A DNA stretch of 35,902 nt from a virus. Where the stretch lies: the IMG/VR virus record IMGVR_UViG_3300044712_001970, positions 1-35,902 of that record. The stretch is one strand, 5' to 3'. A model generated the notes under the pieces. That model worked only from the letters and a program-made list of their open reading frames with translations. It was not told the DNA's origin and ran no database searches. Made by a program: the position numbers and the translations under genes. This document shows, piece after piece, positions 16,317 through 24,051 of this stretch; position 1 is the stretch's first letter, and the number at the start of each line of letters is the position of its first letter.

Positions 16317-16886
16317 TCATCCCCGCGGCGCGTGCTTCCGATAGGTTTCGCGGTCCATGCCGCAGCGGCGCAGCATCTCGTCCGGCGGATCACCCGCGGA
16401 CGCGCCGGAGTTGGCCCGGTCGGAGAGGGACACGGTGTCGATGCCGTCGAGCGGGACGACGGGCACGGCCTTCTCAACGAAGGCTGCGAACTGGGTGGGC
16501 CGTTCCTTGGCCTCGGTCAGGGCCCAGTCCTTGAGGGCGGGCGGAATCTTCCCGGCCTTCATCGCGGCGTCGACCACCTCGGTCGCGGTGCGGGTGGCGA
16601 GCTGGTCCTTGAGCGCGGCCAGGTCGGCGGCCACGCTGGCGTCCGGCCGGGCGGAGAGCGCGACCACCGCGGCCACGACCTCGGACTCGGGCGCGGCCGG
16701 GGCGAGTTTCAACACGCCGCGGACGTTGGCCGCGAGCGCCATCTCGGGCTCGGCCCGGGATTTGAGCTCGGTCAACGCGGCCTCCGCGCCTCCTCCGCCA
16801 GCCAGCTTGGCGATGGCCGCCAGGCAGTCTTCCTCGGTCCCCGTTTCCGGCAGGCCGAGGGCTTCGAGCAACTTTTTCAGGTCCAT
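16317..16886 (-). CDS. Internal scaffold protein (Mu Z-like) nested in protease gene
   Basis: 189 aa, same frame as the protease. The ATG at 16886 has a near-perfect ribosome site (AAGGAGG with five-base spacing), rare inside a gene. The product (start MDLKKLLEALGLPETGTEED) is helical and charged, with an Ala-rich middle and a basic end, as expected for a scaffold. Mu and relatives express gpZ from the 3-prime end of the I gene in the same way. It should fill the prohead and then be digested by the full-length protease. Confidence 0.85.
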   Translation of the reverse strand: MDLKKLLEALGLPETGTEEDCLAAIAKLAGGGGAEAALTELKSRAEPEMALAANVRGVLKLAPAAPESEVVAAVVALSARPDASVAADLAALKDQLATRTATEVVDAAMKAGKIPPALKDWALTEAKERPTQFAAFVEKAVPVVPLDGIDTVSLSDRANSGASAGDPPDEMLRRCGMDRETYRKHAPRG

Positions 16887-17477
16887 CAGTACCTCCTCCT
16901 TCTTTGCTTCGGCCATGCCGAGCGCGGTTGACCCGGCGGCGGTGTCGGACGCCACCAGCGGGTCGATGTTGGTGAGCGCCGGCCGGTTGGTCAGCGCCAC
17001 CGATTTGATGCCCACCACGCGGCCGTTGGGCCAGTGAATGACGGGCGAGAAATACCGATACTCGCGGCTGCCGAGCATGGCCAGCGCCCGCTCGGTCCAG
17101 GTGATGCCGGCGGCCCAGAGTCCGTCGGGCCGGGCTTCGAGCTTGAACCACCCCGCCGCCGGAGCGGTGCCGTCGGGCGACCGGTAGTCCAGGCGCTCGG
17201 GCTTGCCGGTTTCCGGGTCGGTGAATTCCACCAGGCCCTGGGTCTGGTGTTCGTAGTCGATCGGGAGGTCGGTCCCGCCGGCGGCAAAGGCCGCAACCGC
17301 CGCGGCCGCGCCGGCGGCGTCGAGCACCACCACCCGTCCGTCGCGGGTCCGGGACTCTCCGAGCGGCAGGAGGCGGAACTCCTTCGGCGCCAGCGTGACG
17401 CTGGACCCGTTGGCCGCCGGCACAATTTCCCTGAGAGTGAGGGTCCGGCCTTCCAACTCGCGCAGAAAGTTCTTCAT
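16317..17477 (-). CDS. Prohead protease-scaffold (Mu gp32/I-like)
   Basis: 386 aa. The first ~190 residues are the Mu I protease domain (FRLLPLGESRTRDGRVVVLD, LPIDYEHQTQGLVEF, APAAGWFKLEARPDGLWAAG, YRYFSPVIHWPNGRVVG, SVALTNRPALTNI), with the candidate catalytic His in IDYEHQT. The rest is an Ala/Glu/Lys-rich scaffold that can also be made separately from an internal start. The protease matures the prohead by removing scaffold and capsid N-terminus. The N-terminus contains an in-frame 15-base palindrome encoding SSVTL. It shares one base with the upstream gpG-like gene. Confidence 0.9.
   Translation of the reverse strand: MKNFLRELEGRTLTLREIVPAANGSSVTLAPKEFRLLPLGESRTRDGRVVVLDAAGAAAAVAAFAAGGTDLPIDYEHQTQGLVEFTDPETGKPERLDYRSPDGTAPAAGWFKLEARPDGLWAAGITWTERALAMLGSREYRYFSPVIHWPNGRVVGIKSVALTNRPALTNIDPLVASDTAAGSTALGMAEAKKEEVLMDLKKLLEALGLPETGTEEDCLAAIAKLAGGGGAEAALTELKSRAEPEMALAANVRGVLKLAPAAPESEVVAAVVALSARPDASVAADLAALKDQLATRTATEVVDAAMKAGKIPPALKDWALTEAKERPTQFAAFVEKAVPVVPLDGIDTVSLSDRANSGASAGDPPDEMLRRCGMDRETYRKHAPRG
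17390..17404. repeat. CCAGCGTGACGCTGG palindrome in protease gene
   Basis: Codes for SSVTLAP near residues 25-31 of the protease, before the conserved domain begins. Confidence 0.65.
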
Positions 17478-17962
17478 CAGTTGCCTCCTTCGGTCAGATA
17501 GCCAGCCTTGGTCATCCAGGTCTCGGTCTTGCGGATGATGGTGTCCCAGTCCTCGTCCTGAATGACGAGGAACGGCCGGGCCGGGATGTTGCGCTCGGCC
17601 CAGCCGAACTGGTGGACGGCGCCGTAGATTTTCGGGGTGCCGATTTTCACCTCGTCCCGGCTCGCGTTCGAGTGGATCGAGCCGAGCAGTCCGCCGGCCC
17701 AGCCCTGGACGATCAGGGTCTTGCCGCCTCCAGCGCCCATCTCGCCGTGGGATTTTTTCACCAGCCCGGTAAGGACGCGCTGGGATGGTATCCAGGCGTT
17801 TGGCCGTCCGCCGGCCTCGAAGTTTTTCTGGACGGAGCGCACGATCACCGCACCGAAGATTTTCATCAGCGGCGTCGGGTTATCGAGGCGGTTGATCATG
17901 GCCTGGAGATTGGCCCGGACCGCCGCGTCTTTGATCTCGAAGGTGATGCTTGATCCGCCCAT
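17477..17962 (-). CDS. Virion morphogenesis protein (Mu gpG/gp31-like, PF05069 type)
   Basis: 161 aa. Motifs: IFGAVIVRSVQKNFEAGGRP, WIPSQR, a Gly-rich turn (MGAGGGKTLIVQG), IHSNASRDEVKIGTPKIYGA and VHQFGW with AERNIPARPFLVI, the hallmark of the phage virion morphogenesis/tail completion family. In Mu, gpG acts in head-tail assembly. It overlaps the MuF stop by one base and is followed by the protease gene, the standard order. Confidence 0.88.
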   Translation of the reverse strand: MGGSSITFEIKDAAVRANLQAMINRLDNPTPLMKIFGAVIVRSVQKNFEAGGRPNAWIPSQRVLTGLVKKSHGEMGAGGGKTLIVQGWAGGLLGSIHSNASRDEVKIGTPKIYGAVHQFGWAERNIPARPFLVIQDEDWDTIIRKTETWMTKAGYLTEGGN

Positions 17963-18687
17963 CAGGCAGCCTCCGCCATTGCCGCCGCGCCAGGGTTATA
18001 ATCCCAACCCGGCCCCACTCCGCGGGGATGCTGGATGGTTTCTCCGGTCCGGGGGTTCGTCCACTCTTCCATCACCACCGGCGGTGCCTCGCGCCGAACC
18101 TCGAACCGGGTGCCCTCGTATTGTTTTGACAGTTCGGCAGCTTCTTCGTCGTCGCACGAGACCACGCCGCACTTGCAGCCCCAGTCGTTGGGCGGGTAGT
18201 GCGTTGCCCACCAGGGATCGTTCGCCGGCAGGACCAGGTTGTACCAGATCATGTGGTCCGGCCGGGGCTCCAAACTTGACGATGCAACGTAACGCAAATA
18301 TGGGAACACGCTCAGCGTGTCGGGATCGGTCTGCTGCTGGTAGCGGCCGGCGGAGTAGGCGACGGAGAGGTTGGTCTGGAAGATGACCTGGCTGCGCCAG
18401 GCGAACTCGGGCGTGCCGGCGGCCGGGCCCCAGTCGTACTTGTCAACGATGCCCTCGAAGTCTTTTCTAAATTGGTCCAGCGTCGTTCCTTCATTTATGC
18501 CGGCGGTCACCGCCTCGCGGAGTTCCTGGAGCAGGTCCTGGTCCATTGCCCCGGCGACGGTGAAGGAGCGGGTGTGTTCCGCTCCCCAGATCGCGTCCCA
18601 GGTTTCGCTGGGCAGGTTCAGCTTCTTGAGGAAGAACTTGATCGCCTCGTCGAACGGGAGGCTGCCCCACTGTGCGGAAGTCGGCAT
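17962..18687 (-). CDS. MuF-like minor head protein (gp30, PF04233 type)
   Basis: 241 aa. N-terminal helices (FDEAIKFFLKKLNL, TWDAIWGAEHTRSFTVAGAM), then the MuF domain with AWRSQVIFQTNLSVAYSAGR, DHMIWYNLVLPANDPWWATH and PPNDWGCKCGV, the conserved Cys/Trp cluster. MuF proteins join the portal to capsid assembly and enter the virion. It is shorter than Mu F; no toxin domain is fused to the C-terminus. An in-frame palindrome (18306-18320) encodes DTLSV. Confidence 0.9.
   Translation of the reverse strand: MPTSAQWGSLPFDEAIKFFLKKLNLPSETWDAIWGAEHTRSFTVAGAMDQDLLQELREAVTAGINEGTTLDQFRKDFEGIVDKYDWGPAAGTPEFAWRSQVIFQTNLSVAYSAGRYQQQTDPDTLSVFPYLRYVASSSLEPRPDHMIWYNLVLPANDPWWATHYPPNDWGCKCGVVSCDDEEAAELSKQYEGTRFEVRREAPPVVMEEWTNPRTGETIQHPRGVGPGWDYNPGAAAMAEAA
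18306..18320. repeat. CGCTCAGCG palindrome in MuF gene
   Basis: ACACGCTCAGCGTGT; encodes DTLSV. Confidence 0.55.
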
Positions 18688-20375
18688 TACTTTTTCACCC
18701 TTTGAACGTCAGACCGACCGGCGAGCTTCGCCAGGGCGAAAGACTGGGCCTGCGCCGTGCCCAGGTTGTCCTGGTCCAGCTTCATGCTGGAGAGCGCGGC
18801 CTGGAGTTCCTCGAGGCTTTTGGTCCCGGCGATCAGCTTCCGGAGCGGCGCGAGGTGGGCGTTGAGGGCGGGGCCGACGTTCCGGCTGGTCCAGTCCATC
18901 AGTGCCTGTTTCGTCGCCTCCATCTTCGTCACGGTCGGGTCATCGACGAGGGTTTCGGGGAGCGCGGGTGCGCCCGCGTCGGCCAGGGCCGCGCCGCCCG
19001 CCAGGTCTTTCATCACTGCGGGGGTCCGGGGGGCGGCTGAGCCGCCTCCAATGTCACTAGCGGGTGCGGCGCCGAAACCATTGAACCCGCTCAGCGGGTT
19101 GGACGCTGCCCGGATGACGGCCGTCTCGCCGGGTTGGCGGAGGGGAATTTTCAGGGTTTCCGAGAGGTGTTCCTGGGAGACGTCCATGCCGAGCTGGTTG
19201 ATCGCCTTGTCGTAGAGTTCGACCAGGGCGGCCTTGTCTTCGGCGGGCTCGACCATGCTGTGGTAGCGCGGGACCGGGGCGTCCGCACCGTAGTTGAAGA
19301 TCACCCAGGGGCGGAGAAGCTGGTCGGTGATGGTGTCATCGAGCGCGCGGCCGTCGGACTCGATCAGGTTGTCGAGGATCCCGCCGTGGACCTCGCCCAG
19401 GGCGCGGGATCCGGATCCCGACGCTCCGCCGGCCTCGGAGGTGAGAAGCTGTCCCAGAACAGCCAGCGTCATCCGCTTTTCCATCCGGGAGATGAAGCGG
19501 TCGAACAGGTCGGCGGTGCCGGCGGCGGAGCCGGACTCGATCAGGTCGATCTTCATCGACTCGGAGATGGCGGCGGCGTAGTCCGCGCCCATCGCGGCCA
19601 GGGCGGAAACGAGCGCGTTCTTGTCGTCTTCGCTGGCGCCGGCGGGATAGGTCCCGATCCGGGCCGGGGTGCCGAAGGTTTCGCAGAATCCCGCCCAGTC
19701 CTTGACGGCATAGTTGACCAGGAGGTAGAGCCAGGCGACCGCGCGGCCGAGCCCGAGCCGGACGTCGAAACCGGCGCGGGAGCGGTGCCGGTGGAGGACG
19801 AACTTGAAGGGAGGGAGTTCAATCCCCATCGGCTCGGCGTCGGTCACCAGCCGGGCCTGCATCGAGTTCGCATAGGTGATGAACTTGGGGTGGATCCACT
19901 CCAGCCGCCCGATCGAGACCGAGCCGCCGGCCACGCGCCAGTGGATCTGGAGGAGGGAGACGCCTTTGAGGAGCGCGTCGAGCAGGTCCATGATCGCGCC
20001 GGTCCAGTTCGGGATGGACTCGATCATGGCGGTGGCGGCGGCGCAGATCTCGCGGGTGCGGGGTGAGTCGTCGCCCTTGGGCGGGACGATCTCCCAGCCC
20101 TTGGCGACCAGGCTGAGCTTGCGGGTCTGGAGCAGGGAGGCGAGGTGGTTGTCCTTCTCCTCCATCTCCTCGAACAGCTCCATCGCGCGGCGCATCTCGC
20201 CCAGGTCCATCTCGTCGAGGATCCCGGCCAGGCCGCCGGGGGTGAGGCCCGCGGTCGGGTAGTTGGAGAACCGGTCGCGGATGGTGGCCACGCGGGCGGG
20301 ATCCACCGGCGGTTTTTTCAGGGCCGCGGCCGGGATCAGGTTTCCGTTGGCATCGTACAGGTCGGGCATCACCAT
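18687..20375 (-). CDS. Portal protein (Mu gp29, DUF935 family)
   Basis: 562 aa. Characteristic stretches: NYPTAGLTPGGLAGILDEMD, MRRAMELFEEMEEKDNHLAS, LLQTRKLSLVAKGWEI, FKFVLHRHRSRAGFDVRLGL, AWLYLLVNYAVKDWAGFCET, TPARIGTYPAG and ALGEVHGGILDNLIESDGRA. It forms the dodecameric DNA gate at the capsid vertex. Two palindromes (19032 and 19084) fall in a Gly/Ala/Pro-rich variable stretch near residues 425-450 (LSGFNGFGAAPASD), away from the conserved core. It overlaps the terminase gene by seven bases. Confidence 0.93.
   Translation of the reverse strand: MVMPDLYDANGNLIPAAALKKPPVDPARVATIRDRFSNYPTAGLTPGGLAGILDEMDLGEMRRAMELFEEMEEKDNHLASLLQTRKLSLVAKGWEIVPPKGDDSPRTREICAAATAMIESIPNWTGAIMDLLDALLKGVSLLQIHWRVAGGSVSIGRLEWIHPKFITYANSMQARLVTDAEPMGIELPPFKFVLHRHRSRAGFDVRLGLGRAVAWLYLLVNYAVKDWAGFCETFGTPARIGTYPAGASEDDKNALVSALAAMGADYAAAISESMKIDLIESGSAAGTADLFDRFISRMEKRMTLAVLGQLLTSEAGGASGSGSRALGEVHGGILDNLIESDGRALDDTITDQLLRPWVIFNYGADAPVPRYHSMVEPAEDKAALVELYDKAINQLGMDVSQEHLSETLKIPLRQPGETAVIRAASNPLSGFNGFGAAPASDIGGGSAAPRTPAVMKDLAGGAALADAGAPALPETLVDDPTVTKMEATKQALMDWTSRNVGPALNAHLAPLRKLIAGTKSLEELQAALSSMKLDQDNLGTAQAQSFALAKLAGRSDVQRVKK
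19032..19046. repeat. GCTGAGC palindrome in portal gene
   Basis: GGCGGCTGAGCCGCC, encoding GGSAAP in the variable linker. Confidence 0.65.
19084..19100. repeat. CGCTCAGCG palindrome in portal gene
   Basis: AACCCGCT/AGCGGGTT around a single C, encoding SNPLSG; 37 bases from the other portal palindrome. Confidence 0.65.
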
Positions 20376-22036
20376 GCTCCTCTGCGGCGGTCGGAGGCGC
20401 TCCGCTGGTTGGGACGCTCGCGCATCCGGCCGTCGTTGTCGTTGCGGTTGTCGGCCCGGGCCCAGCGGCGCCCGTCGCCAACGGCGAGGTACTCGAGCGG
20501 GCCGGCGTCGCAGTTCCGGATCGCGAAGACGCCGAGCGCAACCGCAATTCCGCCGTCGCCGTGCCGCTGCCCGCCGTCGCGTCCCTTGCCGCGGTAGTTT
20601 TCCGGAAGCTGGGCCACGCCTTTTTCCATCCGGAAGGCGCGGAGATCGTCGACCAGGTCCGGGTCGGCGGGGATGGCAACAGTGCGGTCCTCGAAGGCGG
20701 CCTTCATCGCCGGCATGTTCTCGCGATACCAGGGGACGGAGAGCATGACCTGGTGGATCCGGGACGCGCCGAACTTCTGGGCCATCGCCTCGGCGTGGGC
20801 CTGGCCGTTGCCGCGCGCGTCGTAGGCCCCACCCCGGAAGCGGGGCAGGCGCTCCAGGATGAAGGTGTCGATCTGAACCTGCTGCTCGAAGGGGACGTTC
20901 CGCAGCTCGAGGGCGAACAGGGCGCGGTGGGCGTTGCCCGACTCCTGCCAGGCCAGCCTGTAGGACAGGTCACCTGTCCGGCCGAAGTCGCCGCTGAAGA
21001 AGGTCGGGCGGTTGACATCGAGGCCGGAGATCAGGGGCAGGATGGCCTCGGCGCAGAAGCCGAGCGCCTCGGCCGCGCGGATGGTCGCGGGTTGGAAGAC
21101 GAAGTCGGCGTCGCAGGTAAACTGGAGCACCGGGATCTCGGCGGAGCTGGCCGCCTCGATCAGGGCGCGGGAGAGGAAGGCGCCGGAGCCGTGCGCCGGG
21201 ATGACCCGCAGTTCCTCGTCCGCCTCCGAGCCGTAGAAATCATAGATCCCGGCGACCCAGGCGGCCTCGCCCGCGGCGGTCCACTGGCGGTGCAGGCGGA
21301 GGCAGACGCGGCGGTAGAGCCCTTCCGCCACCGCCTGGTCGAACGTCACCCGGTGCAGGCTGTAGTTTCTTTTGCCGGCCCGGATCTCGTTGACCAGTTC
21401 GTTGAAGGGGTTTTCGTCGCCGTCGTGGGTGGAGATGATGTGGACCTCTCCGCCCCAGATCAGCATGGCGAGCGCGGCCTTGAGCAGTTGGCCGGGCTCG
21501 GGGTGGAAGGCGAGTTCGTCGAGCACGATCACGCCCTGTTTGCCGCGCAGGTTGGAGGGGCGGCTGGAGAGCGCGACGACCTTGTTTCCGGAGGCGAAGA
21601 CGACGCGGAAGGTGAGGATCTTGCGGATGATCCCGGACTCGTCCTGGTCCTCGGTGTCGAACTGTTCGATGGTCCCGGCGGCCAGGTTGTAGGAGCGCGC
21701 CCAGTTGCCCACGTCCTCGCAGAACTCGCGGGCCATGTCCTGGTTGTAGCCGACGTAGTACCAGTCGCGCCCGGTGGTCTTGGCGGCGTCGAGCGCGGCG
21801 GCGGCGGCCTCGGCCCAGGAGAGGCCGATCCGGCGCGACTTCTCGATCAGCTTGACCGGCGCGGTGTCGTTGACCCAGTCCACCTGGTACGGCAGCAGGG
21901 CCGCGGCGGGGACCGCCTCGCGGGCGGACTTTTCCCAGAGCGGGTCAGTGGCCACGGAAGAACGCAGACCAAGACCTTCAGCTCGGGCTTGTCCAGTTTT
22001 AGAGGTCGGTGTGAGCTTGTCGTTGTCTGCGCTCAT
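20369..22036 (-). CDS. Terminase large subunit (Mu gp28-like)
   Basis: 555 aa. The ATPase half has a Mu-type Walker A (EKSRRIGLSW, ~65-74) and Walker B (VIVLDE, ~170-175). The nuclease half carries acidic residues in FFSGDFGR (D350) and GGAYDARGNG (D406). It packages phage DNA by headful from integrated copies. The C-terminus is a highly charged R/N/D tail (RRWARADNRNDNDGRMRERP). It follows the gp27 gene after six bases and overlaps the portal start. Confidence 0.93.
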   Translation of the reverse strand: MSADNDKLTPTSKTGQARAEGLGLRSSVATDPLWEKSAREAVPAAALLPYQVDWVNDTAPVKLIEKSRRIGLSWAEAAAAALDAAKTTGRDWYYVGYNQDMAREFCEDVGNWARSYNLAAGTIEQFDTEDQDESGIIRKILTFRVVFASGNKVVALSSRPSNLRGKQGVIVLDELAFHPEPGQLLKAALAMLIWGGEVHIISTHDGDENPFNELVNEIRAGKRNYSLHRVTFDQAVAEGLYRRVCLRLHRQWTAAGEAAWVAGIYDFYGSEADEELRVIPAHGSGAFLSRALIEAASSAEIPVLQFTCDADFVFQPATIRAAEALGFCAEAILPLISGLDVNRPTFFSGDFGRTGDLSYRLAWQESGNAHRALFALELRNVPFEQQVQIDTFILERLPRFRGGAYDARGNGQAHAEAMAQKFGASRIHQVMLSVPWYRENMPAMKAAFEDRTVAIPADPDLVDDLRAFRMEKGVAQLPENYRGKGRDGGQRHGDGGIAVALGVFAIRNCDAGPLEYLAVGDGRRWARADNRNDNDGRMRERPNQRSASDRRRGAW

Positions 22037-22042
22037 CGGTGG

Positions 22043-22552
22043 CTACTTTCCCGTCAGGATTTTTTCGCGGATCTCGGCCGCGGCGGCGTCGGACAATCCG
22101 GCCGGCTTGGTGGCTGCTGCTTCAGTCGCGGCGGCCGGGGTTTCGGTTGCCGATTTCGGGGCCGGCATCATGCCGAACAGCTTGACCGGGTCGAGGTCCT
22201 TGATCCCGACCGAGCCGTCGGCCAGGCCGGCGGTGGCGGTGGCCAGGGTCAGGTTGAGCAGGGCCTTGAGGTTGTCCTCGGTGGGTGAGTTGGCGAACAT
22301 GGCGACCAGCCGCGGGACCTCGGAGTTGAGCTCGACCAGGCGGCGCTCGCGGCGGACCGCCCGGTAGTAGGAGGCGACGCCCTCGTGGCTGAGCGACATC
22401 CCGCGGGCCTTGATCAGCTCCGATGCCTTGGTCACGCTCAGCGTGCCGGCGTCGAGCTGGTCGATGATCTCGTCCTGGAGCGACTCGGGGAGCGCCAGGA
22501 AGGCGTGCCGGTCGCGGCGCGATGCGGAGAGGATCAGGTCCCGGTGGTTCAT
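22043..22552 (-). CDS. Small terminase-like protein (Mu gp27, DUF3486)
   Basis: 169 aa from the ATG at 22552, in ATGA overlap with the previous stop. DUF3486 signatures: HAFLALPESLQDEIIDQLDA, a helix-turn-helix (TKASELIKARGMSLSHEGVA) and SYYRAVRRERRLVELN. The C-terminal third is an Ala/Thr-rich linker plus a short helix (LSDAAAAEIREKIL). It is likely the DNA-recognition partner of TerL. A CACGCTCAGCGTG palindrome (22433) encodes GTLSVTK within the helical region. Confidence 0.85.
   Translation of the reverse strand: MNHRDLILSASRRDRHAFLALPESLQDEIIDQLDAGTLSVTKASELIKARGMSLSHEGVASYYRAVRRERRLVELNSEVPRLVAMFANSPTEDNLKALLNLTLATATAGLADGSVGIKDLDPVKLFGMMPAPKSATETPAAATEAAATKPAGLSDAAAAEIREKILTGK
22433..22445. 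repeat. CGCTCAGCG palindrome in gp27-like gene
   Basis: CACGCTCAGCGTG; encodes TLSV just before the predicted HTH. Confidence 0.5.
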
Positions 22553-22980
22553 GCTGTCACCTGCATCCCGCACTTGATCACCGTCGGCTTGATGTAGGGA
22601 CGGCGTCCGCGGGTCACGGTCGGCTTGGTGTATGTCTTCCGAGGCGGGTCCAGCGTCAGTCCAGCAGGGCGGTCAGGCGTGACCGGACCATCGAGCGGGA
22701 GAGCCGGGCGAGTTTTCGACTGATCGACCAATTCAAATACCAGAGCTTGATTTCCTTCATGGCGATCTCCTTTTTCGGGGGCAGCGTCACGCTGCCCCAG
22801 GCGCGCCAACAGGGCGCGTTGCAGGTTGTAGTCTTCCTTGAGTTCGGCCCGGGCCTCGGCCAACTGCCGGGCCAGCCAGCTCACCGCCAGGCCGGCGAAG
22901 CCGAGGCAGACCAGCGCGGCCAGCAGCGCGGCCCGTTCCGGGCTGGCGGCGGCGATCAGCTTGAGGAGTTCGGCGGTCAT
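22549..22980 (-). CDS. Small membrane protein in Mu gp25/gp26 position
   Basis: 143 aa from the ATG at 22980 (ATGA overlap upstream). Residues ~1-62 look genuine: an N-terminal transmembrane helix (ALLAALVCLGFAGLAVSWLA) and a charged helix (RQLAEARAELKEDYNLQRAL), as in the DUF2730-type proteins before gp27. Just after an in-frame palindrome (QRDAAP, 22777-22797) the codon usage loses its GC3 bias, and another frame (22656-22760) has better codons and a ribosome site. The C-terminal half may therefore be read-through of a frame opened by the palindrome. Confidence 0.6.
   Translation of the reverse strand: MTAELLKLIAAASPERAALLAALVCLGFAGLAVSWLARQLAEARAELKEDYNLQRALLARLGQRDAAPEKGDRHEGNQALVFELVDQSKTRPALPLDGPVTPDRPAGLTLDPPRKTYTKPTVTRGRRPYIKPTVIKCGMQVTA
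22656..22760 (-). CDS. Overlapping 34-aa basic micro-protein
   Basis: Starts at ATG 22760 behind AAAAAGGAGATCGCC, a strong ribosome site. It encodes 34 aa, first half MKEIKLWYLNWSISRKL, with basic amphipathic character (7 Arg, 3 Lys). It is in a different frame from the longer gene. Its third-codon GC is about three quarters, like real genes here, while the overlapping frame is poor. Function unknown; a small lysis or membrane peptide is conceivable. Confidence 0.45.
   Translation of the reverse strand: MKEIKLWYLNWSISRKLARLSRSMVRSRLTALLD
22777..22797. repeat. GCAGCGTCACGCTGC palindrome with GGGG/CCCC arms
   Basis: A 21-base palindrome, the longest stem of this family in the window, directly followed by a CGCGCC/GGCGCG hairpin at 22802-22818. 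It lies where codon usage changes in the surrounding gene. Confidence 0.7.
22802..22818. repeat. Variant CAACAG-loop hairpin
   Basis: CGCGCC/GGCGCG stem around AACAG, related in shape to the CAACGA family but inside a coding region. Confidence 0.4.
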
Positions 22981-23435
22981 TTGCGGAGACCTTTTTCCCG
23001 GGCGATTTTGTCGCGAGCCTGCTTCTCGGCCAGGTGGAGGTCGGTGCCGGCGGAGGCGTTGAGCGCGATCGCGGCGTCCGCCTTGCGGAGCGCGTTCTCC
23101 TCGAGGCTGGCGGCGTCTCCGGCCAGGGTGAGCACCTGGATCAGGTCGGTCAGGTTGTTGCCCCGTCCGCGGTTGAGCGCGGCCTTGAGGGCCCCGGACT
23201 CGGCGTGGGCGGCGAGCGAGAGCAAAGTCTCCATCAGGCTGAGTTCCTCGTGCTCGGGCTCGGCCGCGGCGCCGGACTCGAGGCGGCGGAGGAGCTGGAT
23301 GCGGGAAAACATGGCCTCGGCGAGTCTCACCACCGCCAGCTCGCGGGGGGTGCATTCGTTGACGCTGCGGCACTCGTCGAGGAGCTGGAGCAGCGCGTTC
23401 TCGACCGAGTCGAGGGTGGCGGTGGTGAAGGGCAT
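22977..23435 (-). CDS. Helical protein of unknown function
   Basis: 152 aa, mostly alpha-helical, with leucine-rich N-terminus (VENALLQLLDECRSVNECTP) and charged basic C-terminus (AEKQARDKIAREKGLRK). No recognised domain. It sits between the lysis-type genes and the terminase genes and overlaps the next gene by four bases. It may be a packaging accessory or a Mu gp24-26 counterpart; position is the only support. Confidence 0.6.
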   Translation of the reverse strand: MPFTTATLDSVENALLQLLDECRSVNECTPRELAVVRLAEAMFSRIQLLRRLESGAAAEPEHEELSLMETLLSLAAHAESGALKAALNRGRGNNLTDLIQVLTLAGDAASLEENALRKADAAIALNASAGTDLHLAEKQARDKIAREKGLRK

Positions 23436-23446
23436 GGGGTCCTCCG

Positions 23447-23656
23447 TTAGCGCTTCGCGGCCAGCGACAGGCCGGAGGCGATGTTCTTGGCGAAGGTGGA
23501 GGCGGGACCCTTGAGGAACGGGGTGACCAGTTCCACGATCCCGACCACCAGCTCGGCCAGGGCGGCGAGAAACTCGGGAAGTTCATCCCGGGTGATCTTC
23601 TTGTCCGCGCAGATCGCGGCCAGCTTCTTCCAAGCGGTGATGATTTTCACGTTCAA
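23447..23656 (-). CDS. Small hydrophobic protein, possible holin component
   Basis: 69 aa. One amphipathic or membrane helix is visible (LAALAELVVGIVELVTPFL), followed by a Lys-containing end. The ATG at 23656 overlaps the previous stop. With the neighbouring two-helix protein and the amidase it forms a likely lysis cassette. Many phages have a similar small helical protein near the holin; no firm family. Confidence 0.55.
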   Translation of the reverse strand: MNVKIITAWKKLAAICADKKITRDELPEFLAALAELVVGIVELVTPFLKGPASTFAKNIASGLSLAAKR

Positions 23657-24051
23657 ACCTCCTTTTTTTCGACCGGCCGGATGCCGGTAGTTCTGCTGCG
23701 GAAAAGGCCCAGGGGCAGGACCGACAGCCGGTCGAGCAGGGCCTTGGCCTTGGCGGCCCAGATGTCATCCGCCCGGCTCCGGGTGAGCGGCGCGACCACC
23801 GAGGCGATCGCAACGACGCCGCCCAGGATGGTAAGGATCCCGGCCAGGACCGCGCCGGCGATGGCGATCCAGTCCTGGGCCGCCGGCGGGAGCAGGTCGG
23901 AGGCCGCGCTGAGGGCCGCGGAGACGGTCTCGCCGGAGAGGGCGGGCGGCGGGGTGTCCGGGGTGAAGGCGGCGGCCGCGGCGGCCCCGGCAGCGGCGGC
24001 GGCGGCAAAGACGATGACCGCGACGAGCAGGTCCCAAAGTTTGAATCTCAT
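23653..24051 (-). CDS. Two-helix membrane protein, candidate holin
   Basis: 132 aa with two hydrophobic segments: residues ~6-29 (LLVAVIVFAAAAAAGAAAAA) and ~61-88 (WIAIAGAVLAGILTILGGVV), and a basic tail. The cytoplasmic amidase encoded just upstream has no signal peptide and needs a holin for release. This is the best candidate, though a plain membrane anchor is possible. Four-base overlaps link it to both neighbours. Confidence 0.6.
   Translation of the reverse strand: MRFKLWDLLVAVIVFAAAAAAGAAAAAAFTPDTPPPALSGETVSAALSAASDLLPPAAQDWIAIAGAVLAGILTILGGVVAIASVVAPLTRSRADDIWAAKAKALLDRLSVLPLGLFRSRTTGIRPVEKKEV

Noticed and set aside
20561-22288. 575-aa plus-strand open frame opposite terminase
   Set aside because: Antisense shadow of TerL and gp27-like genes, with the same composition artefact.
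22549-22660. C-terminal KTYTKPTV ... RRPYIKPTVIKCG as a RiPP-like precursor tail
   Set aside because: Superficially like lasso-type cores, but no modification enzyme is nearby, and codon usage suggests this frame may not be the real one.
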